Assembly: GCA_964591295.1 (NCBI GenBank) | Contig: CAZQAG010000009.1 | Span: 1 to 64,000 of the forward strand | From: VAXT01 sp964591295 | GTDB lineage: Bacteria > Actinomycetota > Thermoleophilia > Gaiellales > Gaiellaceae | Direction of reading: 5' to 3' | Length of the DNA: 64,000 nucleotides | In this document: piece after piece, positions 19,251-28,052 of the stretch | How the letters are laid out: each line of letters starts with the position of its first letter | How positions within the stretch are numbered: position 1 is the first letter of the stretch | The notes under the pieces: generated by a model | Database searches by the model: none | Told to the model about the DNA's origin: nothing | What the model saw: the letters and a program-made list of their open reading frames with translations, nothing else | Made by a program: the position numbers and the translations under genes

Positions 19251-19591
19251 GCCGCTGACTCTGGCTGCGCATCCGTGGCGCGTGGGTCACAGCTCAGCAT
19301 CAAATCTGTGACAGCGAGTGGTGTCTCTCGGTTTACTGACGCGTCGCTGAGTGCCCGTAGGCCTGCGGGACAGTGTTAGCCACACGGCCCGCCGGCTGAA
19401 GGGTGCTCAGCGGCGCGAGGCGGCGGCCAAGGGAGCGGGAGTTCATCTCCCACGACCGCAAGACTGCTTCTGCGGCTTCGCTTGGCGGGAGCCGACGCCG
19501 GTCAGTGAAGCGAGATGGGTGCCGGGAGGGTGTCGAAACCGTGTCGGCGAAAGATGTGACGCTAGGGCTTCGAGCGGCGTATAGGAGGAGC
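19251..19591. other. 341-bp divergent intergenic region (comEA / sigma factor)
   Basis: No convincing coding frame, tRNA or recognised riboswitch was found. Several G/C-rich self-complementary patches exist. The 3' end contains a strong Shine-Dalgarno AGGAGG (19583-19588) serving the sigma-factor GTG at 19592. Promoters of both divergent units must lie here, but none is clear by eye. Confidence 0.4.
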
Positions 19592-20134
19592 GTGAACGCG
19601 GTGCCAACCTCATGGCTATCCAGCAGGCAGGGCCTCCGCGCGGAGCGGAGCTTCGCCAACGTGGCCGAGGCGCACCTCGACGACGTCTACCGCTACCTGC
19701 TCTACATGACCGGAATCCCACACCTCGCAGAAGATCTCGCCGCCGAGACGTTCGAGCGGGCGCTTCGCCGCTGGCGCCGATTCGATCCCCGACGCGCTTC
19801 GGCGCGCACCTGGCTCTGCCAGCTCGCGCGCAGCACGGCGCTCGACCACTTCCGGGCCGAGCAGCGACGGCGGCGGCGTGATGACACCTACGCGCGCGAG
19901 ATTCCCGAGATGGACGAGCCGGTCTTCGGCGAAGGCCTCTCGCCCGCGCTGGACGCCGCCGTGAGGAGCCTCTCGGCGGGCGAGCGAGAGGTCGTCGTCC
20001 TACGCGTCGTACTGGAGCTGGACGGAGAAACGGCAGCCCGCGTCCTGGGAATCAGGCCGACGGCGGTCTCGACACGACTGAGCAGGGCACTGCAGAAGCT
20101 CGAGGAGAGGATGGCAAGCGATGTCCGAGGATAA
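19592..20134 (+). CDS. ECF-type RNA polymerase sigma factor
   Basis: About 180 residues with sigma region 2 (HLDDVYRYLLYMTGIPHLAEDLAAETFERALRRW) and region 4 (LSAGEREVVVLRVVLELDGETAARVLGIRPTAVSTRLSRALQKL) and no region 3, hence ECF class. The frame is open upstream, but GTG at 19592 follows AGGAGG with a short spacer and is the preferred start. It overlaps the downstream DUF4349/anti-sigma-like gene by 14 bp, suggesting the latter is its membrane partner. Confidence 0.87.
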   Translation: MNAVPTSWLSSRQGLRAERSFANVAEAHLDDVYRYLLYMTGIPHLAEDLAAETFERALRRWRRFDPRRASARTWLCQLARSTALDHFRAEQRRRRRDDTYAREIPEMDEPVFGEGLSPALDAAVRSLSAGEREVVVLRVVLELDGETAARVLGIRPTAVSTRLSRALQKLEERMASDVRG

Positions 20135-21158
20135 GTTCGAGAGCGTCATGAAAGAACTGCGAGAGGCTGCGCCGCCGGCGCCGGACGGGCTCCGGGAGCG
20201 TGTCGGCGCCCTGCGGGAGCCCCAGGCGAAGCGAGTCTGGAAGCTGCGCCCTGCGCTCGTAGCAGCGGCTGCGTTGGCATTGGCCGTCGGGTTGGGCGCT
20301 GCCGCAGTTGGTGGCCTGACGCGGTCGGGAACTCCCGAGAAGAGCAGTCTGCGAGACGATTCGGCGAGACCTGGCAACCCAACGGCGGGAGGAGGGCAAC
20401 AGCTCTCCTCCTCAGGGCGCGAGCTCGCCCCGGAGGCCAGGCGCACGCGCCTGGATCTGGATGCCTTACTCAACAAACGGGCTCCAGTGCTCACCCCCGG
20501 TTCGCGGCTCCAGCAGTACGCCGTCGCCATGGACCTGCGGGTCCGCGACCTCTCCCGCTCGACCCAGGCCGCGGTTCGCCACACACGCCGGCTCGGCGGC
20601 TACGTCGCCGCCGCCGACTATGCGACCGGCAGTGACACGGGTGACTCGAGCCTCGACCTGCGCGTGCCTGTCCAGAACGTGCAGGAGGCCATCGCGAAGT
20701 TCACCGACCTTGGGACGATCGTTCGGCAGCGGATCTCGATCGGCGACCTCCAGGCGCCCCTCGATCGCACCGACTCCCGGATCGCCGCACAGCAGAAGAT
20801 CATCACCGAGCTCGAGGCGAAGGACGTCCGCACTCCAGCCGAGCAGATGCGCCTCGACGATGCCAAGCGCACCCTGAAGCGCCTTACTCGAAGCCGCTCG
20901 AACCTCGTCCGTGAGGGAACCTACGCGAAGATCGCGCTGCAGCTGACGACGAAGAAAGCAGCCGCAAAACAGGCGGTACCAGGCCGCTTCGACCGCTTCT
21001 GGGGTGACGCGGGCGACATTTTGGGTAAAGAGGCTATTGCAGTGCTCTACGTTCTCGTCGTAGCCGGCCCGTTCGCGATCATCGCGGCACTCGCCCTGCT
21101 CGCAGAGCGCGCGCGGCGGCGGCGCGCCGACCACCGGCTGCTAGGTGAGACCGGGTGA
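20121..21158 (+). CDS. DUF4349 membrane protein, possible anti-sigma partner
   Basis: 345 residues. A short cytoplasmic N-terminus (about 1-42), TM helix (about 43-66), an extracytoplasmic DUF4349 domain with QQYAVAMDLRVRDL and RLGGYVAAADY segments, a coiled-coil-like stretch (about 218-265) and a second TM helix (about 307-330) before a basic tail. Overlap with the ECF sigma gene and the small cytoplasmic head suggest anti-sigma function, but no ZAS/HxxxCxxC zinc motif is present, so that role is inference. Confidence 0.75.
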   Translation: MSEDKFESVMKELREAAPPAPDGLRERVGALREPQAKRVWKLRPALVAAAALALAVGLGAAAVGGLTRSGTPEKSSLRDDSARPGNPTAGGGQQLSSSGRELAPEARRTRLDLDALLNKRAPVLTPGSRLQQYAVAMDLRVRDLSRSTQAAVRHTRRLGGYVAAADYATGSDTGDSSLDLRVPVQNVQEAIAKFTDLGTIVRQRISIGDLQAPLDRTDSRIAAQQKIITELEAKDVRTPAEQMRLDDAKRTLKRLTRSRSNLVREGTYAKIALQLTTKKAAAKQAVPGRFDRFWGDAGDILGKEAIAVLYVLVVAGPFAIIAALALLAERARRRRADHRLLGETG

Positions 21159-21541
21159 AGAAGACGCTCGGCCTCGCAGTCCTCGCGACACTCGTGCTCG
21201 GCTGTGGCTCGGCCGGTGGCGGGACCGCGACCGACCTCGGGACCGCGACCGGCCTCAACGGGCGAGTCATGCGTGGCCCGACGATGCCCGTTTGCCGAGT
21301 AGGCGTGCCGTGCGACGAACCAGCCCGCGGCGTGAAGCTCACCTTCTCCCGGTCGGGGAAGGTCGTCGCCCGCACAACGACCAACCAGAAGGGCCGCTAC
21401 CGGGTCGCCCTCAGGCCCGGCCCGTACTCGGTGCGCACGAACCGGCCGGCCTTCGAGAGGATGCCTCAGCCTTCGCGCGTGACCGTAGCGAAGGATCGCT
21501 TCAAGACGGTCAACTTCCATATCGACACTGGCATCCGTTAA
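21155..21541 (+). CDS. Lipoprotein with carboxypeptidase-regulatory-like fold
   Basis: 128 residues. N-terminal signal with lipobox LVLGC (Cys17) indicates a membrane-anchored lipoprotein. The mature part resembles a Greek-key CarboxypepD_reg/SpaA-like domain (GVKLTFSRSGKVVARTTTNQKGRYRVALRPGPYSV). GTG at 21155 overlaps the DUF4349 stop as GTGA, so it belongs to the sigma-factor operon. The 3' end overlaps convergent leuS by 4 bp. Function unknown. Confidence 0.7.
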   Translation: MKKTLGLAVLATLVLGCGSAGGGTATDLGTATGLNGRVMRGPTMPVCRVGVPCDEPARGVKLTFSRSGKVVARTTTNQKGRYRVALRPGPYSVRTNRPAFERMPQPSRVTVAKDRFKTVNFHIDTGIR

Positions 21542-23910
21542 CCGATAACTAAGTTCACGAGCTTGCCGGGGACGACGATCTCCTTGCGGATCTCCTTGCC
21601 GTCCAGAAACTCCTGAACCCTAGCTGACCTCTTCGCCTGCGCGACCAGTTCCTCCTCGGACGCATCGGCGGAAACCTCGACCCGATCACGGACACGCCCG
21701 TTCACCTGGATCACGAGCTCGAACGTCTCGCGCCCAAGCAGCGCCGGATCCGCCTGCGGCCAAGGCTGCTCCCACAGCCGCTCGTGCCCTAGCCGCTCCC
21801 ACAGCTCCTCGGCGATGTGCGGCGCGTACGGCTGGATCAGCGTCACGGCCGTCTCGGCGGCGAACCGCGCCGCTGGATCCTCCGGCGTGCGCCCCAGGTC
21901 GTTCACGAGCTCCATCACGGCTGCGATCGGCGTGTTGAACTGGAAGCGCCGGTCGATGTCATCGGTCACCCGTGCGATCGTCCGGTTCGCCGTCCGCGCC
22001 AGCTCGGTCGATTCCGCCTGACCTTCCGGCGAGCGCTCGGCGACCTCGTTTACGATCCGCCAGAGCCGCCTCAGGAAGCGTGAGATTCCCTCGACGCCCT
22101 CCTCCGTCCAGTCCATGTCCTGATCGGCAGGGCCGACGAACAGGATGTAGAGCCGGACCGCGTCCGCGCCGTAGGCGTCGGCCAGCTGACCCGGCCCGGT
22201 CACGTTCCCTTTTGACTTCGACATTTTTGTCCCGCCCTGGCGCACCCAGCCCTGGTGGAAGAGCCGCTGGAACGGCTCGCGGACGCCGACGAGCCCTTGC
22301 TCGTTCAGCACCTTCATGAAGAAGCGCGCGTAGAGCAGGTGGCCCCTCGCGTGGTCGATGCCGCCGATGTACTGGTCAACCGGCATCCAGTAGTCGACGA
22401 GGCGCCTGTCCCACGGCGCCTGGTCGTTGTGCGGGTCGCAGTAGCGCAGGAAGTACCAGGACGAGTCGACGAACGTGTCCATCGTGTCGGCCTCGCGCCG
22501 CGCGGGCTTGCCGCATTTGGGACATGCCGCGTTCATCCACTCCTCGTTGGAGGCCAGAGGCGGCTTGCCCTTCGGCCGGTAGTCCTCGAGCTCCGGCAGC
22601 AGGACCGGCAGGTCTGCCTCCGACACAGGGACGATCCCGTCGTCCTCGCAGTAGACGACCGGGATCGGGCAGCCCCAGTACCGCTGGCGCGACATCGACC
22701 AGTCGCGCAGCCGGTAGCTGATCGCCGACGCGCCGCGGCCCTTCTCGCGGAGCCACTCGACGATCTTCTTCTTCGCCTCGTCGACGGGCAGGCCGCTGAA
22801 CTCGCCCGAGTTGACGAGGACGCCCTCCTCCTCGTCGATCACGGGACGCACGGCCAGCTCATAGCGCTGCGCGAACTCGAGGTCCCGCTCGTCGTGCGCG
22901 GGCACGGCCATGATCGCGCCTGTCCCATAGTCCATCAGGACGTAGTCGGCGACCCACACCGGGATGGGCTCGTCGTTGACCGGATTGATCGCGTAGTGCC
23001 CAGTGAAGACGCCGTCCTTCTCCTTCGTCTGCCGCTCGGCAACCGATCGCATCGCTGCCTGCTGGACGTACTCGTGCACCTCGCCGTTCCCAATCTGCTC
23101 GACGAGCGGATGCTCCGGAGCGAGCACGAAGAAGGTCGCGCCATGGAGCGTGTCCGGCCGCGTCGTGAAGACCGGGATGTCGATGTCCAGGTCGTCGACC
23201 CGGAAGAGCACCTCCGCGCCCTCCGAGCGGCCGATCCAGTTGCGCTGGATGGTCTTCGTCCGCTCGGGCCAATCCAGAAGAGCCAGATCCTCGAGCAGCG
23301 CGTCAGCGTATGCGGTGATCTTGAAGAACCACTGCTCCACGTTCTTCGCAACGACCTCAGTGCCGCACCGCTCGCACTTGCCGTCGATGACGTACTCGTT
23401 CGCGACGACGGTCTGGTCCTTCGGGCACCAGTTGACGGGCGCTTCCTTGCGATATGCGAGGCCCGCCTCGAAGAGCTTCAGGAAGATCCACTGGGTCCAG
23501 CGGTAGTAGTCAGGCCGGTGCGCCGAGGTCTCGCGGTCCCAGTCGATCGCCCAGCCGAGGCGCTTCATCTCGGTCCGGATGCCTTCGATGTTCCGCTCGA
23601 TGATCTCGCGTGGGTGGCCGCCCTCGCGGATAGCGGCGTTTTCGGCGGGCAGGCCGAACGCGTCCCAGCCCATGGGGCGCATCACGGTCCAGCCGGTGCG
23701 CCGACGGAAGTGGGTGAGCACGTCGCCCAGCGTGTAGTTGAGGACGTGGCCCATGTGCAGCGCTCCCGAGGGGTACGGGAGCATTTCCAGCATGTAGAAC
23801 TTCCGCTCGGGCTCGGCCCCCGGCTCGGGATTCGGGACGTAGAAGGCCCGCTCGGCCTCCCAGACCTCCTGCCACTTCGATTCGATTTTCCGCGGGTCGT
23901 ATCTGTCCAT
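21538..23910 (-). CDS. leuS: Leucine--tRNA ligase
   Basis: Class I aminoacyl-tRNA synthetase charging tRNA-Leu. 790 residues with HMGH (52-55) and KMSKS (about 562-566) ATP-binding motifs, zinc-type cysteine pairs in the insert (WCPKDQTVVANE... CERC and CPKCGK), and the CP1 editing domain between about 220 and 400. The short bacterial-type form. ATG at 23910 lies 15 bp downstream of a Rho-independent terminator that belongs to an attenuator leader with a leucine-rich leader peptide. Confidence 0.96.
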   Translation of the reverse strand: MDRYDPRKIESKWQEVWEAERAFYVPNPEPGAEPERKFYMLEMLPYPSGALHMGHVLNYTLGDVLTHFRRRTGWTVMRPMGWDAFGLPAENAAIREGGHPREIIERNIEGIRTEMKRLGWAIDWDRETSAHRPDYYRWTQWIFLKLFEAGLAYRKEAPVNWCPKDQTVVANEYVIDGKCERCGTEVVAKNVEQWFFKITAYADALLEDLALLDWPERTKTIQRNWIGRSEGAEVLFRVDDLDIDIPVFTTRPDTLHGATFFVLAPEHPLVEQIGNGEVHEYVQQAAMRSVAERQTKEKDGVFTGHYAINPVNDEPIPVWVADYVLMDYGTGAIMAVPAHDERDLEFAQRYELAVRPVIDEEEGVLVNSGEFSGLPVDEAKKKIVEWLREKGRGASAISYRLRDWSMSRQRYWGCPIPVVYCEDDGIVPVSEADLPVLLPELEDYRPKGKPPLASNEEWMNAACPKCGKPARREADTMDTFVDSSWYFLRYCDPHNDQAPWDRRLVDYWMPVDQYIGGIDHARGHLLYARFFMKVLNEQGLVGVREPFQRLFHQGWVRQGGTKMSKSKGNVTGPGQLADAYGADAVRLYILFVGPADQDMDWTEEGVEGISRFLRRLWRIVNEVAERSPEGQAESTELARTANRTIARVTDDIDRRFQFNTPIAAVMELVNDLGRTPEDPAARFAAETAVTLIQPYAPHIAEELWERLGHERLWEQPWPQADPALLGRETFELVIQVNGRVRDRVEVSADASEEELVAQAKRSARVQEFLDGKEIRKEIVVPGKLVNLVIG

Positions 23911-23925
23911 ACCGTCTCCAGGTAC

Positions 23926-23950
23926 AAAAAAGCCTCTCGTCGAGAGAGGC
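23926..23950 (-). terminator. Rho-independent attenuator terminator in leuS leader
   Basis: On the minus strand GCCTCTC pairs with GAGAGGC (7 bp) around loop TCGAC, followed directly by six T. It lies between the leader peptide and leuS, 15 bp before the leuS ATG, so it would stop leuS transcription when formed. Confidence 0.85.
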
Positions 23951-24021
23951 CAGGGGAAGCTCGCGCGGCGGGGCCGCGGTGGCTTCCTGCGCTACAGAAG
24001 GAGCTCCTGCATTGCCCCTGG
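23951..24021 (-). promoter_or_regulatory. leuS attenuator leader with alternative pairings
   Basis: Leader RNA read on the minus strand. CCAGGGG (24021-24015), which is also the Shine-Dalgarno of the leader peptide, is complementary to CCCCTGG (23956-23950) touching the terminator stem. GGAAGC (23987-23982) pairs with GCTTCC (23960-23955), enclosing a second stem CGCGGC/GCCGCG. A ribosome stalled on the Leu codons would cover the first arm of that hairpin. The exact antiterminator pairing is not resolved by eye. No T-box UGGN bulge is present. Confidence 0.65.
23992..24012 (-). CDS. leuS leader peptide MQELLL
   Basis: A six-codon ORF, ATG CAG GAG CTC CTT CTG TAG, with three consecutive leucine codons immediately before the stop. 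It is preceded at 3 nt by AGGGG, a good Shine-Dalgarno. It precedes a stable hairpin and a U-tract terminator in front of leuS. This is the layout of ribosome-mediated transcription attenuation sensing charged tRNA-Leu. Confidence 0.75.
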   Translation of the reverse strand: MQELLL

Positions 24022-24049
24022 ACTTTACCAAGCTGGAAGAATCCGCGCC

Positions 24050-24439
24050 ATGAGCGATTACACGATCGTCAACCTGAAAGAGGTGGAGGATCAGGCGCCG
24101 AACTTCGGTCTTGCCCCTGATCTCGAAGCGCGCTTTGCCCGCGTTGCGCTGGACGCCGAGCTGATCGGGCTGACCTACCAGCGGCTAGCGCCGAACTTCC
24201 GTGTCCCGTTCGGGCACACGCACAAGACGCAAGAAGAGGTCTACCTCGTGACCAGCGGGAGCCTGCGAGTGAAGGTCGGCGACAAGGTCGAGGAGCTGAA
24301 GGAGTGGGACGCTATTCGGCTTCCGAAGGAAACGGCCCGCGGGTTCGAGGCCGGGCCGGAGGGCGCGGAGATCATTGCGATCGGAGCGCCGGGCGGTCCC
24401 GGCGACGCCGAAGTGATCGACGACTTCTGGAAGGAATAG
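24050..24439 (+). CDS. Cupin domain protein
   Basis: 129 residues forming a single small beta-barrel cupin. Motif 1 is GHTHKTQEEVYLVTSG (metal-type H..H......E) near residues 52-67 and a weak motif 2 follows at about 85-100. Substrate unknown. Divergent from leuS, sharing the 37 bp upstream of the attenuator. Its 3' end overlaps the convergent methyltransferase-like gene. Confidence 0.8.
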   Translation: MSDYTIVNLKEVEDQAPNFGLAPDLEARFARVALDAELIGLTYQRLAPNFRVPFGHTHKTQEEVYLVTSGSLRVKVGDKVEELKEWDAIRLPKETARGFEAGPEGAEIIAIGAPGGPGDAEVIDDFWKE

Positions 24440-24845
24440 GAAGCCAGCGGGGAACCCGTTTGCAATAGTCCTCGTAGGCGGCTCCGAACCGGCGCCGGAG
24501 ACCGGGCTCTTCTTCGAGGACGACGAAGAGGTGGAACAAAAGCCATGCGGCCGCGGCCCAGGCGAACAGGATCTCGCGGCCGAGAAGAAGCGCTTGCCCG
24601 ACGATCAGGGCGAGCACGCCCACGTACATCGGGTTGCGCGTCAACCGGTACGTCCCGCGGACGACGAAGCGCTCGGGCGGCGCCCAGGGCGCGGGCGTGC
24701 CGCGGCCCTGAAGCGCGAAGCGAGTCGTCGTCTCGAGGACGAGGCCGGCGCCGAGCACCAGCACGACGCAGCCGAGAATCCGAAGCGCGAGCGGCTGCGC
24801 GTCTGCGTGCCAACGAGTGATTAGCCACGGCACGAGGCCCGCCAC
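24372..24845 (-). CDS. Isoprenylcysteine methyltransferase/NnrU-like membrane protein
   Basis: At least 157 residues with several TM helices and the motif GTYRLTRNPMYVGVLALIVG and YEDYCKRVPRWLP, typical of the ICMT/PEMT-like membrane methyltransferase superfamily; substrate unknown. The GTG at 24845 removes part of the first helix. In-frame hydrophobic sequence extends upstream to just after the livK stop with only CTG available as start, so the N-terminus is uncertain. The C-terminal 68 bp overlap the convergent cupin gene. Confidence 0.72.
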   Translation of the reverse strand: MAGLVPWLITRWHADAQPLALRILGCVVLVLGAGLVLETTTRFALQGRGTPAPWAPPERFVVRGTYRLTRNPMYVGVLALIVGQALLLGREILFAWAAAAWLLFHLFVVLEEEPGLRRRFGAAYEDYCKRVPRWLPIPSRSRRSLRRRRDRPALRSQ

Positions 24846-24920
24846 GAGCGTCGGCCCACCGAAGAAGGCGAAGCCAAACGCGCCGGTGGACGCCCGCAGC
24901 CTCGATCTGGCCAGGAGAAG

Positions 24921-26138
24921 CTAGCTCCGGGCGCGCAGCAGGCCGCCGAACGAGATCCATTTCCCGTTGTTCCAGCGCTGGAGGCGAGCCTGGTCGATCG
25001 GGAAGTGCTCGGTCGAGGTCGTCTTGATGATCATCCGCGGCAGCAGGAAGGGGTTGTTCCGCTCGTTCAGGTGGGTGGCCGCATTCATGATCGACCGTCG
25101 CGTCGGGTTCTTGCCGGCGCGTCTCAGCGCGTCGACGAACGTGAACGCGGCCGACATGCCGTAGACGTTGTAGACGTCCTTGATGTTCCCGCTCGGTTGG
25201 TACCTGCGCATGATCTTCCGGTAGAGAAGGATGCCCGGGTCGCGGTTCCACTTGGGGTCGTTCGGATCTTTGAGGAAGACGATCGAGATCGCGCCCTGGA
25301 CGCGCTTGTTCTGGCCGCGGCTCGAGGAGATGACCATCACGTTGGATGCGCTCGAGACGGCGTTGACGAAGACCTTCGGCTTCCAGCCGAGCCCGTTCAC
25401 GTATTGGAAGGCCTGGATCGTGAACTTCGGCGTCGTGAAGAGCATCAGGATCCCGGCCTTCGAGGCCCTGAGCGTCGCGACCTGCGAGGCGACGTTGTCG
25501 TCGGTCGCCGCGTGTCCGACGCGCGCGATGATGTTCCCGGCCCGCGGGCCAAGCCCGCGCTGCAGGCCCTTGATCAGGTCGGCGCCGTAGCTGTCGTCCT
25601 GGTAGAGGATCGCGATCTTCGCCTTCGGCATCGTGCGCCGGATGTAGTTGCCGTACATCGCGCCCTCGGCGATGTAGGACGGTATGTAGCCGATCGTCCA
25701 GGGGTACTGGCGGTGGTCCCGGCCGAAAGTCGTCGCACCGCTCGCGGCGAAGAGGTGCGGCACCTCGAGCGTGTTCAGGTACGGACGAATCGCCTCGTTG
25801 TGCTCGGTACCGAGCGAGTTGAAGATTGCGAAGACGTTCTTTTCCTGGACGAGGACGCGCGTCTGCCGAACGGTCTCCGACGGGATGTACTGGTCGTCGA
25901 GGTACTCGTACTTGATTTTGCGCTTGTTGACGCCGCCGCGCGCGTTCACGTACTTGAAGTAGGCCTCGGCGCCCTTGGCGACCGACTGGAAGGCCTGCGC
26001 GGAGCCGGAGAGCGGCGCCGTGCCGCCGATGTGGATCGTCGTCGGAGTGATCCCCGGATCGGCGGAGCTGCCGCCGAACGCGACGGGGATCCCGAGCGCG
26101 AAGAAGGCCGCAGATACGAGGAAAAGCCGCTTACCCAT
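24921..26138 (-). CDS. ABC transporter substrate-binding protein, Liv type
   Basis: 405-residue periplasmic-binding-protein fold type I (Peripla_BP_6). Signal sequence in the first 23 residues (MGKRLFLVSAAFFALGIPVAFGG), then ITPTTIHIGGTAPLSGSAQAF, typical of LivK/urea/amide receptors. Ligand is a branched-chain amino acid, amide or related compound; not resolvable. ATG 26138 is chosen because the signal peptide begins there, though the frame is open upstream. It is last but one of the liv operon, 5 bp after livM. Confidence 0.9.
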   Translation of the reverse strand: MGKRLFLVSAAFFALGIPVAFGGSSADPGITPTTIHIGGTAPLSGSAQAFQSVAKGAEAYFKYVNARGGVNKRKIKYEYLDDQYIPSETVRQTRVLVQEKNVFAIFNSLGTEHNEAIRPYLNTLEVPHLFAASGATTFGRDHRQYPWTIGYIPSYIAEGAMYGNYIRRTMPKAKIAILYQDDSYGADLIKGLQRGLGPRAGNIIARVGHAATDDNVASQVATLRASKAGILMLFTTPKFTIQAFQYVNGLGWKPKVFVNAVSSASNVMVISSSRGQNKRVQGAISIVFLKDPNDPKWNRDPGILLYRKIMRRYQPSGNIKDVYNVYGMSAAFTFVDALRRAGKNPTRRSIMNAATHLNERNNPFLLPRMIIKTTSTEHFPIDQARLQRWNNGKWISFGGLLRARS

Positions 26139-26143
26139 GACGT

Positions 26144-27160
26144 CTAGGACCGAGTGTATAGCCGACTTGTTAGGGGAGTTAGAGCTCGGCGCAGGCCGCC
26201 GGCGATCCCGGTCGGCAACACGAGCACGATCAGGATCAGGACGGCGCCGTACACCGCGTCCGGGACGCCCTGTGCCTTCGAGATGTGGACCGCCGCGTCT
26301 GGCAGGAACTGGATGAAGGCGGCGCCTGCAAGCAGCCCCCACAGTGAGCCGAGCCCGGCGACGACAGCGCCTACGAGCAACGTGAGCGAGAGCTTCGCCG
26401 GAAACGTCTGTGGGTCCGCGAAGGCGACCGCGATCACGAGCAGGGAGCCGGCGATTCCCGCGTAGGCGGCGCTGATCGCGAACGCAAATGTCTTGTAAGC
26501 GGCGATGTTCACGCCGGACGAGGCGGCGGCGACCTCGCTGTCACGCACGGCTCGGAACGCTCGGCCGGGCGGCCCGCGCAGCAGGAACCAGGCGACGACG
26601 AGCAGCACGAGCGCGACCGCCCAGGTCAGGTAGTAGACGGCGCGCGTGAACGTGAGCGTCTGGCCGAGGATGCTCACGTCTTCGAAGCCCTGGCCGGTGA
26701 GGTTGTCGCTGCCGAAGAGCTGGATCGCCTGGCCGCCCTTCGTCACCGCTTCGAGCTTGTCCCAGCTCAGGATGTCGGGCATCGCCACGGCGAGCCCGAA
26801 GGTGGCGAGGGCGAGGTAGAGCCCGGAGAGGCGTAGCGCCGGCAGGCCGACCAGCAGGCCTGCAGCCCCCGCAACAAGGCCCGCGATCGGGATCGTCCAG
26901 AGGTCGCGCACGCCGTGCTCGGCGACGAGGATCGCCGTCGTGTAGCCGCCGATGGCCATGAAGGCTCCGTGGCCGAGCGAGATCTGACCCGTGTAGCCCG
27001 TGACGATGTTCAGTCCGAGGATGGCGATGAAGTACACGCCCATCTGGGCGCCCCTGATGTCGCCGACTTTGTCCCAACGGGGTGCGAGGAAGATCGCGAC
27101 GATCGCGAGTGCGAGGCCGATCCCTGTCACCGCGACGCGCGCGCCGGCGAGCCTAGACAC
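26144..27160 (-). CDS. livM: Branched-chain amino acid ABC permease, LivM type
   Basis: 338-residue permease with about nine TM helices. Contains LNIVTGYTGQISLGHGAFMAIGGYTTA and GRAFRAVRDSEVAAASSGVNIAAYK, hallmark segments of LivM (the EAA-like loop contacting the ATPase). GTG at 27160 overlaps the livH 3' end by 8 bp. Partners LivH, LivF, LivG and the binding protein are adjacent. Confidence 0.93.
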   Translation of the reverse strand: MSRLAGARVAVTGIGLALAIVAIFLAPRWDKVGDIRGAQMGVYFIAILGLNIVTGYTGQISLGHGAFMAIGGYTTAILVAEHGVRDLWTIPIAGLVAGAAGLLVGLPALRLSGLYLALATFGLAVAMPDILSWDKLEAVTKGGQAIQLFGSDNLTGQGFEDVSILGQTLTFTRAVYYLTWAVALVLLVVAWFLLRGPPGRAFRAVRDSEVAAASSGVNIAAYKTFAFAISAAYAGIAGSLLVIAVAFADPQTFPAKLSLTLLVGAVVAGLGSLWGLLAGAAFIQFLPDAAVHISKAQGVPDAVYGAVLILIVLVLPTGIAGGLRRALTPLTSRLYTRS

Positions 27161-28052
27161 GCCGCACCACTGCCCGGCCGAAGAGCCCCGCCGGCCGAAC
27201 GAGCAGGACGGTCAGGATCACGGCCAGGGCGATCGGCAGGCGCATCCGGTCGAGCTCGAGGTGCACGTGCGTGTCATAGGTCGCAATCAGGTTCAGCATC
27301 ACGCCGATCGTGAGGCCGCCGACGATCGCACCGACGGGGCTCGCGAGGCCACCGAGCACGGCCGCCGCGAACGCGTAGATGAGGACCGGCCGCATCATGT
27401 TCGGCTCGAGTGGCGGGGCGGCCGCCGCTGTGAACATCCCCGCGACTGCGCCGACCGCAGCGGCGAGGCCCCAGCCGAGGGCGAGCATCCAGCCGACGCG
27501 TACGCCGACAAGGCGGCTCGCCGTCGGGTTCAGCGCCGCCGCACGAAGAGCCAGCCCGAGCTTCGTGTGCTGGAAGAGCACGTAGAGAGCTACGACGAGG
27601 GCGAGCGTGACGATGAGGATGCCCACGTCCTGCTTCGAGACGGCGACGCCGCCGATGTCCCAGGCGCTGGTCGGGAACGGGCGGCTCGGCGGGAACGAGC
27701 GCACCTCGGCCTTCCAGATCCAGTTCGAGAGGCCGCCGAGCAGGATGAAGAGCCCGATCGTGAGGATCACGATCGTCAGCACCGGCCCGCCCTCGACCGG
27801 CCTTACGACGATCCGCTCGAGCGCGACCCCTCCGACGAAGGCGATCACGAGCGTCAGCGCGAATGCGACCCAGTAGCCGAGCCCGTGGTCGATCAGCGTC
27901 CAGGCGATGAAGGTCGTGAATGTCGCCATTTCGCCCTGCGCGAAGTTCACCACTCCGGTCGAGCGGTAGATGATCACGATCGCGAGCGCGAGGCTCGCGT
28001 AAATGGAGCCTGACGCGAGTCCGGCGACGACCTGTTGGGCGAACTCGGTCAT
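27153..28052 (-). CDS. livH: Branched-chain amino acid ABC permease, LivH type
   Basis: 299-residue permease with about eight TM helices; GLASGSIYASLALAIVIIYRSTGVVNFAQGEM near the N-terminus is the LivH signature, and GLALRAAALNPTASRLVGV is the ATPase-coupling loop. ATG 28052 overlaps the stop of an upstream 38-codon ORF as TGATG. An open frame runs further upstream but lacks family similarity. Confidence 0.93.
   Translation of the reverse strand: MTEFAQQVVAGLASGSIYASLALAIVIIYRSTGVVNFAQGEMATFTTFIAWTLIDHGLGYWVAFALTLVIAFVGGVALERIVVRPVEGGPVLTIVILTIGLFILLGGLSNWIWKAEVRSFPPSRPFPTSAWDIGGVAVSKQDVGILIVTLALVVALYVLFQHTKLGLALRAAALNPTASRLVGVRVGWMLALGWGLAAAVGAVAGMFTAAAAPPLEPNMMRPVLIYAFAAAVLGGLASPVGAIVGGLTIGVMLNLIATYDTHVHLELDRMRLPIALAVILTVLLVRPAGLFGRAVVRRV

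Noticed and set aside
19251..19591. tRNA, riboswitch or small-protein gene in the comEA/sigma gap
   Set aside because: No cloverleaf, known riboswitch core or supported ORF could be recognised by eye.
23926..24021. T-box riboswitch for leuS
   Set aside because: A partial ACCGCGG resembles the T-box, but the UGGN bulge and specifier stem-loop are missing; a leader peptide explains the Leu codons better.
22255..24120. 621-codon open frame on the plus strand
   Set aside because: Antisense to leuS and crosses the attenuator and the cupin gene; a shadow frame.
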